Positions 55,656-64,000 of a DNA stretch of 64,000 nt are shown here, one piece after another. The notes under the pieces were generated by a model. It searched no databases. It was not told where the DNA came from and saw only the letters and a list, made by a program, of their open reading frames with translations. The DNA comes from Symsagittifera roscoffensis. Lineage: Eukaryota; Xenacoelomorpha; Acoela; Convolutidae. Each line of letters opens with the position of its first letter. Position 1 is the stretch's first letter. Made by a program: the position numbers and the translations under genes. Where the stretch lies: positions 27,141,378 to 27,205,377 of the forward strand of contig NC_087071.1 in assembly GCF_963678635.1 (NCBI RefSeq), given 5' to 3'.

Positions 55656-56629
55656 GTCATGAGGACGAAACCAACACTTTGGTGTCCGGCAAATCAGACA
55701 ACAGCTATTAGGGCGACCTCAAAGTTTGATGGGGCTTTGAGACGACGGAACTCACATTCTCCAAAGGTATTTCTGAGAAATCTAAACAACCGGTTGAACT
55801 CGAACAGTTTATTTGAAAAATTTTGATGATCATTTGTCGCATTTTTGTCGAATATTGTCGTCTTTTATATCTAGCACCGGATACTTTGAACATGCTTTTT
55901 CAAACAAACGGACACATTTAAAGAACTTTTAAAGAAACTACGTTTTTATTGAAATTTATCTGAAGCACCTTGTTTTATTAGATTGGACATAAATTTTAAA
56001 AAATGGATCAAACCACCCTTAAGAGCAGTGAAAAAAATCATTTGTAATAGATTTTTTGCCTCTAAAATTTTATAAAATTAATTGAATGCCATATTGCACT
56101 CAGGCAACAAAATGGAATATAAAAATGAATATAATCCATTATTTTTATCAAACTTAAGTATATTTAAAAACAATTTATCAATGATTTTTATTCATTGAAT
56201 CCCAGAGTGGGAGCTGTAAATTCTCCCCCACCCCTTAAATGACCTATCGCATAATGTCTTGTCCCATCATGTAACAATTCTGAGAAAAAAATCCGCAGTA
56301 AATATAAAATTCAAACAAGCGAGAAGAATTTAGTAATCGAGAAAATGTTTCTTAAGGATTACCTATTTTATACTGTTAATAACTAAAAACTTTAATCAAA
56401 AATTGTATTGTTTAATTTTTTTGACTATTTAGATCAGTTTATTTTGCTCTCAATCTTTATTTTTCTTAAAAGTGTAGTAATTTATCTCACTCGCGCTAAA
56501 TCGATTTGGGGGAGGAATTGTATAGTTCATTCAAAAAGATTATTAAAATTGAAGATGATATATAGTTTTACTGAAACTCGATGATATTGAATTGCTTCAT
56601 TTTAGCTCACTGGTTTTATTATGGTATTA
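55656..56629. other. Gene-free spacer
   Basis: No gene is seen. The minus-strand frame at 55708-55893 has no recognisable domain. Confidence 0.4.
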
Positions 56630-56813
56630 TATTTCAACCTTTTTTCCGCAAACAAACGTTCAAATTAGAATTTACTAATCAAAATTGAAGTAATTAATGA
56701 AGAACGCTCATTCATTTATTTGATCGTTTTAACCTTTTCGTTTTCAGCTCTGCGTTGTTGGACAAAAATCTTTACATTTTTGACGCAAAAATCTATCACC
56801 AATTCACAGAACA
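56630..56813 (+). promoter_or_regulatory. Conserved upstream region of gene 2
   Basis: CAACCTTTTTTCCGCAAA and the next 60 bases match the region upstream of gene 1. A TTTTCGTTTTCAG at about 56747 looks like a splice acceptor in the 5' leader, so a non-coding first exon is possible. Confidence 0.4.
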
Positions 56814-56853
56814 ATGTGCGGATCGATTGTGTGGTTATGTTTACTCATGTTTG
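56814..56853 (+). CDS. Secreted-family gene 2, exon 1 (signal peptide)
   Basis: 40 nt from ATG, MCGSIVWLCLLMF plus one G, donor GTATGT. It has the same length and phase as exon 1 of gene 1 and shares IVWLCLL and the last F. The remaining G joins GC of exon 2 to make glycine, where gene 1 makes cysteine. The longer plus-strand frame at 56755-56997 is in a different frame and ignores the splice site. Confidence 0.6.
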
Positions 56854-59219
56854 GTATGTACAGTTCATTGTTTCTACAAATATATAGAAAAGGAAGCAAA
56901 AATTAGGTGGTTTCATGAAACAAGCCTAAGTCAACCAATCTGCGATATTTTAGAAAAAATATTTGTACTTTTGTCAATTTTGACAATGAGCTTTTGATGA
57001 TATCGAATATTTAAAGACCTTAGAAAAAAAAATTAATTGCTAAGATTGTTTTAAAATTGTTGAGGTTTTACTCAAAATTTGACAATTTCTTCTTTAGTTC
57101 TCAAAAGTTTAGCAAAAATTTGGCTCCACTACTTTTTCATGATTTTTGATGGAAAGTTTTACTACCACTCGAATTTAATAAAAATTATACAATGCCTTTC
57201 GAGCTGTAGATTCTATCAGATTTAGTCGTTAATGCTTATTATGGGTCTGTTTATTGAAAAAGCGAAACTTTTTTGGAGAGTGTTTGCTATCATTGATAAA
57301 CCTTTACAAATCTTCAAAATTTCAGCAACATTTCAAATTTGACTAAAACTGTGGTTGATTTTGCCGAATTAGCAATCTGTGCAACCGCATCAATTGAAAA
57401 ACATATATTCAAAAATCAAAAGACAAACGAAATTTAAAAATGGAAAAAATATCAACTTTGTAATCATTCTTTCGACACAACAAAATTCAGTTGTTCTAAA
57501 AGAAGAAAAGTTTAAAAACTGGGTGGAAACAGAAAAAATCCGAAAATTTAAACGTCATTTACAATGTTAAAAAAATGTTATCATGATGTGTTAGATTTCA
57601 TAGGTTGGTAGACAAGCCCCACTTTCCAAGAACAATTTTTTCGGGTGATATTGCTGCTTGAGCCATAGTTTAACTTATTAAAAGCATTAAAACAAATCGC
57701 CAAAATTGAAACAATCTTTATAAGTTCAATTGACAATGAAAATTTTCGAAACGTACTGATTGACTTTGGAAAAAAAAATTGCATTCATGCTCAGCCAAGA
57801 TTTTTATAATTGTTTTTAAATTTAGAAACTTTCATCATTGTTAGATTATAAAGCTATTACTATCGAAACATTTGCGACATCTATTGCCGTAAAATTTGTG
57901 TTTCATTCACTATTTTTTGTTGACTAAGGATTCAGATTTTTAGTAGGCTAACATCGGAATATAATTCATGCAAATTTAATTGTTGAAATTTTTCGGCTCA
58001 TAAAAATCTGCTGAAGATAATGTTGCTACATCTGCAAAGTCAAAACTTTCTGTGGATTTAGATCTGATTGCGAGCCCGCCTTGGCAATTGTGCTCGGGAT
58101 TAATTTAGTTTTATTTTAAATCGAAACAAATTGATGACTGATGTAAGCTTTAGGAGCTGAAACGGACTCCAAGATAGTTTAAGAGCCTAAATAATTGATG
58201 TAACTTTGTTTGTGTGGGTTTGGGTAGCTACTTAAATTAATTGGATTTTGTCGTTTTTTATTTAAAATCGTTTTTGGGGCTGTATGAGTATCAATTTTAA
58301 AGGTTCAAGCAATCTACTTTGAAGGTTCAAGCAGTCTAATTTTGAATGTTCAGCAGTCTAATTTTAATTTTGCTCCAGAATTTCAGCAAAAAATGTATAC
58401 AACAAAATAAGTCTTCGCCAATGTAATAATGATCTACAGTCATTCCTGCAAAACAGTTTGCAGCAAACAAACTAATAGTTTCATCGGTTGTTTTGAATTT
58501 TTTGCAATCAAAAGGTTCATGCGCTGGTAAAATTAATCTAGGATGAACTTTTTCAAATGCTATATTTAAGATAATCAATTTTAGTGCAACTTTGTAACGC
58601 TAATAAAAAAAATTGATGAACTGGACTTGGAAAATGACTTACGCTGCGCAAAGTTTGCATCATATTTTATCTCAAAGTTTGTTTTCAGATCAAAAATGAG
58701 CACAAAAAATTGCTGAAAAATGTAAACTCTAATTTGTTAAAAATGAATTAGAGGAATTATGAAAGAAAATCAAATTAAATCGATTCAAACCAATCTGAAA
58801 CCTCCCAAACAGCGTGGAGGCGAAAAGCTATGATTTAACATATATAGAATCAACCCAACTATATTTTTTCCTTTTTGAAGGGCTATCGGTTTAGATCGCT
58901 TTAGATTTGATCCAATAAATTTTTCCAGTTTTCGAAGGAAATACATTTTAATTGGATAAAACTTATCCAAATTATTTTTATTTTATTTGAACCTTTTTTG
59001 ATACTACAATACTCATACATCAATTTTGTCAGTGCTAGTGAGCAGCCCGCAATGAGTTTATAATCTATTCAAACTAAGGTCACTAATGTTGCCAGTATTA
59101 TCGATGATAATTACATTTTGAGACTAAAAAATCAATTATAATCGATTGTAAGCCATAATTTTTACAGAATTTAAATGGATTAAGATCTATTTAAAAGCCA
59201 TTAGAATAGATTATAACGG
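56854..59219 (+). other. Intron 1 of gene 2, first part
   Basis: Starts GTATGT. No further exon is supported. The words GGTTCAAGCAATCTA and GGTTCAAGCAGTCTA at 58300-58340 form a short tandem repeat. ATTATAATCGATT-type words cluster at 59095-59215 and again at 59770-59900. Confidence 0.45.
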
Positions 59220-59620
59220 TTTACCACACCAATATCCCCCCTTTTTTAACACCCTCAAGTACCCTCCTTCCACCCCCCACACATAACCATCCCACAACCC
59301 CCTTGGATCCCGACACCTACAATTTCTCAATCCTCCATAGCGGTTTTCAGCATTTTTCAATAATTCTAAGCGTTGAAAAAACAGCCCAAAAAGTATTAGC
59401 GCCCCCGAACTTACCCCCCCCCCCCTCCCGAACAAATACATCCCCACCACCCCGAACTCTAACTAACTCCCACTCCCCCTAACTCAATAATCTCTCTACT
59501 TACCCCTTTCACACAAACAATAGATGAATGTATTGAGGTAGGGGACGGGGTTGGGGATTTTGGGGTAAATGGGATAGGTGGCGAGATAATTGTGGTTTAA
59601 GTGGGCGAGGGGCGTTGATA
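59220..59620. repeat. C-rich then G-rich block in intron 1 of gene 2
   Basis: From 59220 to 59510 the plus strand is full of C runs (CCCCCCTTTT, ACCCTCC, CCCCCTCCCG). From 59530 to 59615 it is full of G runs (GGTAGGGGACGGGG, TTGGGGATTTTGGGG). Short palindromic AT words (ATTATAATC) lie on both sides. This may be a decayed inverted-repeat element. No exact stem could be traced. Confidence 0.45.
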
Positions 59621-60193
59621 TCTCAATAAAAGTAATGAGAAAAAACAATACAACAAAATTTACAAGACAAATGTAAGCCTCAACTTAACAATGGCACTAT
59701 TCAAGTTTTGAAATTATGCAGAAAATTTTTCGGGAAAATCTAGGCTCTTGCGTAAAACAAAACATTATTTATTATAACTCATTATAATCCATTATATTAC
59801 ATTAGAATCCAGTATAGAATATTATATTGGTTTAAAATGGTTTCTTTTTTGTTCGATTTATAATCAAGTGTTAATCCAATATAATCAATTATTGTAGAGT
59901 TTTATTGAGACAGGCCTTAAAAGTTCATTCATTAGATTATTATCCGTGGAGCCTAACTACGAGAGCTCTTGCTAACACATTTTTTTGCAGACTAATAAAA
60001 GAAAATTCTTTCTTTTTTTGCATCAAAAAACTTGCAATTTCTCAGCAAAACGTTGATGCGTTGGTTGTGAAGTAATAATCTTTCAAATCTGGTAGTTTTA
60101 TTTGAAAGTAAGCCCTCATGCTATGATGGCAATTTTTGAAACTGTGTAAGTTCTTTTATGTTGGAATACCATCGTAACATTTCTGTTTACAAG

Positions 60194-60311
60194 GCAGTGG
60201 ATCATTTGGCAGTATCCTAGTACCGAGTTCGCTAGACTGGGAATCTATGCTGTTTATTATCCCGAGCGATTACAGTTCAGACGTGAGGTCGCACTTGTGC
60301 CATAAATACAG
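60194..60311 (+). CDS. Secreted-family gene 2, exon 2
   Basis: The 118-nt homologue of exon 2 of gene 1, with GSFGSIL, then LDWESMLFIIPSDYSSD, then HLCHKY. Acceptor TTTCTGTTTACAAG. A TAA upstream in frame rules out a longer exon. At the position where gene 1 has ACAG/GTAACA, gene 2 has ACAG/GCAG/GTAACA, with four extra bases. So the exon either ends at 60311 with a GC donor, keeping phase 2, or at 60315 with GT, changing to phase 0. The next exon is not visible before the window ends, so the choice is open. If exon 3 is of the gene 1 type, the GC donor is needed. Confidence 0.55.
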
Positions 60312-61820
60312 GCAGGTAACACCAATTAAACTTTGATAATACCTATGTTAAAAGATCTTGTACGATTTTTGTTAGAATCTTCGAAAAGCATGGTTGGATT
60401 ACGGATGTGATTTTTTTTTCAAAATTTCACAACACTCTTAAACTTGTGCAAAGAGGTATCTAATATGAAAATGCTTACAAAGAGGTCATTTAATTAAGAA
60501 AGTAGCAAAACTTTACTTGATTGAACACCAATGTCAGCTAGAGTAAATAAGTAGAGGATTTAAGGGGGGAGCGTAGGCCCCTTTCATCTCATTGATACGA
60601 CCCCTTGACTACCCAAATTGTCTAAAAACGCTTCTTTATCTGTTTTTTTTTCAAAATTTGCCTGACGCGCAAAAAATATAGCTAATGCAGGTTCCTTTTA
60701 GTGTTTTGGGAGAGCACGGAAAATCAATTTGGTGAACCGAAAATATGAACACAAATTTTGACGTTTTTTAGAAATCAATTTTCGAAAATTTGAACACCCG
60801 TAATATTATGACTATAACTCAATTGATAATGATTTTGTTGCCTTTAAGAGCAGCAAAAATAATTACAAAATCTCTGCTATTTTTTTTGCTTTTTGAAAAT
60901 GTCCTGATCTTCTTCATTTTTATTTTCGAATAAAATAAATTATAAAAAAATTGAAGTTTAAAAAGGGTTTATCGATATTTGGGCCCAAAACTCTTACCAA
61001 AAAAGTGGAGTTTTTTTACTTTTGCATTCAATCAAAAATTACGCTGAAATTACTTGGTCAAACAATGACAATTTTATATCAAGGTGAGCTTCTTATTGAG
61101 CCCAACAAAGTTTAAAAAAAGTAATGTTTTCAAGAAAACGTATAAATTAATTTTACTTTTGTATCATTGACAAAAAAAAACATTTTACCTAGAAAGTCAC
61201 ATTTTTAATTTAAAAAACTTTTGTTTGTTTTGCTTAATTTTTTAAAGATAGAAATCTTCTGAACCTTTAACTTTAGGAAAAGTTTTATTTTGAAAAATTT
61301 GAGCAAAACTTGTTAAAACTGTTTTCATTCAAAACAAATGGTATTTTCTACAGTTAAGTTAACATTTTTTGTCTGTCAAACAAAAGTAAATTAAATAGTA
61401 GGTTTTCTTGGAGATTATACCTTTGTTAATCTTTGTTGGGCTCAATAATTGGCTCATTTTGATATAAATTTGTCAGTAAAGGACCCGGTAGTTTCAGCGT
61501 AATTTCGGATTGAAAAAAAACCAATAATAATCACAGAAAAACAAATTCCCCAAAACGTAAAAATTCTGCTGAAACTCATACAAAAAAATTTGTCTGTGTT
61601 TTTTTTACCTAAATTGGACTGAATTTGAGAAAAGCGCGTTTTAAATTTCAAGCTTAATGCGTTTTGTCGGACAATTTAAATCAGCACTGTAGATAAAATC
61701 CAACTTGAGCTCTTCAATTTGAAGTTTGAATTCAGGTTACCTTGAACTGTTTTATCAAATTAACTTTCGTGATATTAATGAGGATATAAATTGGTAATGT
61801 CAACAGTTTTAAAAACCCAT
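60312..61820 (+). other. Intron 2 of gene 2 or gene-free DNA
   Basis: AT-rich with many short T and A runs. No exon-3-type sequence was found. Confidence 0.4.
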
Positions 61821-61930
61821 GTTGGAGCCCTCAGTCGAAATGAAAAACAAAACGGACAACTCTACCAACGTAATCAGACCAGCTGGGTCTAGGAAAAGAA
61901 TTAAGAGGATCACCGACAAACAGGTATAAC
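61821..61930 (+). other. Possible small exon or transposase relic
   Basis: An open frame from ATG at 61821 reads MLEPSVEMKNK, then NVIRPAGSRKRIKRITDKQ, and meets GTATAA at 61924, which could be a donor. Base use is less AT-biased than its flanks. The text that follows, to about 62150, contains RVRKGKSIRTIERSTIVSK in another frame, again basic. This could be the DNA-binding start of a decayed DNA transposase, but no catalytic motif is visible. Confidence 0.25.
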
Positions 61931-64000
61931 ATGGAACCTGGTCGGATACATGTTATTAGGAGATATACAAGCAGCTCAAAAAAGATTTAAAAAAAAACGA
62001 TTTCAAGAGTGCGCAAGGGTAAGTCAATACGCACAATTGAACGGTCTACTATTGTTTCAAAAGCGGATGCTATGAGGAGGAAGCAAATATGAAGGTCAGA
62101 TGTTATACCTATCAAATTCTTGGAACAATAGGACAAATAGGTTGTCACCTGCACCAATCAGACCTTCGAACTCATCAGAAAACTAAAAAATATTTCGTAA
62201 GGGGAAGACTGAACGTTCATTTTTTAAACCGATGAGTTTCAAAAACGGAAAAAATACAGCAAACTCAAACGTGAACTGAATAGCGTCAACTGACCTAGGG
62301 ATTTGTGGAAATTTCAAATACCCTAGCTGCAGCAAAGCAATACAATACCAGACGCTCAGTTCACAATAGTTTTTTTTGGGGAGGGGGGCAGCGGGAAACA
62401 AATTTACGGCAGACTTATCACCATATCTCCGACTTATTACCAATTTCCTTCTAACTTTTCTCAAAAATGTTTTTTTTCTTCTCAATTTATCCGAGCTGGT
62501 GATTCATATTACAAAGAGGATGTAGGAAGGCGAACCGTTTCACAAATTTTTTCGTCTCCAAAACCGCCTCTTTTGAATATTTCTTTCATTTCAACGTCTG
62601 ATTCAGGGGCTGATTTTGTGGGGGCGGGGGTCGGGGATCGATGCTTTTCTATCAGGAATCTGACCCTCACCAACCGAAGGGTCCCCCTTGTTATTATTTT
62701 AAGACATCCATTTTCGGCTGAGCAGACCTAGTTTTTTAAAAAGTGCCTTCGGCGCCATGATATACTAGTTTTGAAGCAAACGCCAGACAAACCCCCCTGA
62801 GTATACGCCAGACAACCCCCCTCCCCCTGAAAAAATTGTAGATCCTCTGTTCTGATGTAATTTTTAAATTGATCTAAGAGACGGCAAATAGCAAAACCGT
62901 TCTGCTTAAAATTGTCAAATTTAAATCATTTTTTGTCTCTAGCACACGTAAGTGATCTAATCTAATAAAACACCTTCTTGCAGAGGTTTGTATTTATCTG
63001 AATACAGAAAAATTCAATTTTCGAAAATTTTGGGCACTTAATAGGGGTTGATAAGGAAAGCCAGTTCTTGCGTAAATTTTTCCGTCCATCGCCGCTAGCT
63101 CTTTACTTGTTTGAAACTCAATTTAAAAAAATCTAAAAAATCTAAAAATCTATTAAATACAGGGAACAATGACACAGGGAACTATCGTGCAATGTTTTAC
63201 TCAAAAGTATTGTTTTTCTACAATTAGGCCAATTGTTGATTGAATGCTGTAACACCAGGGGCAAATCTAGGATATTTTCGAGGGAGGGGCGGAGCGGACT
63301 ATCAAAAAAATTTGAAAATTTTGTCGATCTTTTTAGGTTGATCAATTTGAGTTTCTGAGCTCCACCAAATCTTTATATAGACCCTATTTTGATCATATGT
63401 TTTGCGCGCCTCAGGTTTTTTTTAAAAAAAAAGCCAAAAAAGGCTTTTTAAGCCTTTTTGGAAAGTTTTGACCAAAAAATTGCCTTTTTTTGGATCGCGA
63501 TCCCCTCTCAAAATTATTATATTTTGGCGCCGAAGGCTCCTTTAGAAAATTTTAGGGTCAGTCAAACAAAAACGGATATCTCGAAAGAGTACAAAGGGGG
63601 GACCGCCCCCCTAAATCGGCTGGTGGCAGAAACCATGTTCATTCATTTATAGTCGAAACTATAAAAAGCTACGCTAATTTTTCGAAATTAAAAGTACTCA
63701 ATTTTTTTTTCAATTTTTTCAAAACATAGTTGCAATTTTTGACTCGTTCAAGTTTTGTGTTCTAATTATTTTAACGTTTGCGGTTTTGTTCGCCTGTCTT
63801 GTTCCTTAAAAACAATGTAAAAACTGACCGAATGATTCTGCCAAATTTCATTTTTATATAAAATGTCACAATGATGGATAGTAAGGAAAGCTTTTCCAAC
63901 GTTTCCACGCCGCATGTTTTGTGTTGTGCAGAAATATTATTTTATAATGTTAAATACGAATTATAATTGCGTATAGCAGCCGCATGAATGCTAATGAAAA
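61931..64000. other. Gene-poor right edge
   Basis: No gene is supported. G- or C-rich patches lie at 62378-62391, 62620-62640, 62793-62827 and 63593-63612. A hairpin AAAAAGGCTT/AAGCCTTTTT lies at about 63435-63460. GGCGCCGAAGGC (63526) and its inverse GCCTTCGGCGCC (62745) bracket about 800 bp and may mark the ends of an old element. Confidence 0.4.

Overview
The window is nuclear DNA of an animal, most likely an invertebrate, and is AT-rich by eye. There are no operons, bacterial ribosome sites or long intact reading frames. Instead there are short exons between GT/AG splice sites with TTTCAG-type acceptors, very long introns, decayed retrotransposons of several animal lineages (Penelope-like, LINE, Ty3/gypsy), small inverted-repeat elements, minisatellites and a 9-kb satellite array. 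I cannot name the species. The 200 Ns at 53416-53615 mark an assembly gap.

The clearest genic signal is a family of secreted-protein genes, apparently arrayed in tandem on the + strand, that I do not recognise. I recovered it from phase-compatible exons present in two copies. Gene 0 enters from the left: a 134-nt exon at 2464-2597 and a terminal exon at 4666-4926, with a damaged duplicate of the terminal exon at 3743-4005. Gene 1 has a 40-nt signal-peptide exon (40626-40665), exon 2 (41805-41922), exon 3 (49713-49861) and exon 4 (53235-53368). Its last exon was not found. Gene 2 starts with a paralogous 40-nt exon (56814-56853) and exon 2 (60194-60311) and probably runs off the right edge. 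The intron phases are 1, 2, 1 and 0 throughout. A separate pair of conserved 66-nt signal-peptide-like reading frames lies at 5289-5354 and 37816-37881, and an orphan exon candidate at 37175-37308.

Layout. 1-5.6 kb: end of gene 0 and a dispersed repeat. 6.1-6.9 kb: foldback element. 7-17.5 kb: retrotransposon graveyard holding a gypsy integrase, a Penelope-like reverse transcriptase and GIY-YIG fragment, two copies of one LINE, a fragment of a second LINE and one further reverse transcriptase. 17.5-25.7 kb: largely gene-free, with a tRNA-like two-arm structure, a 113-bp tandem repeat and dispersed repeats. 25.8-27.8 kb: a nearly identical 733-bp direct repeat. 27.8-36.8 kb: satellite array of about 166-bp monomers with higher-order structure and a 450-bp palindrome. 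37-39 kb: orphan exon, small inverted-repeat element and two motif arrays. 40-53 kb: gene 1, whose second intron holds a foldback element and a 5-kb minisatellite of about 52-bp units. 53.4-56 kb: gap, LINE relic and a small inverted-repeat element. 56.6-64 kb: start of gene 2 and gene-poor DNA.

The exon models rest on splice consensus, phase, equal length and paralogue conservation only. No transcript or database evidence was available.
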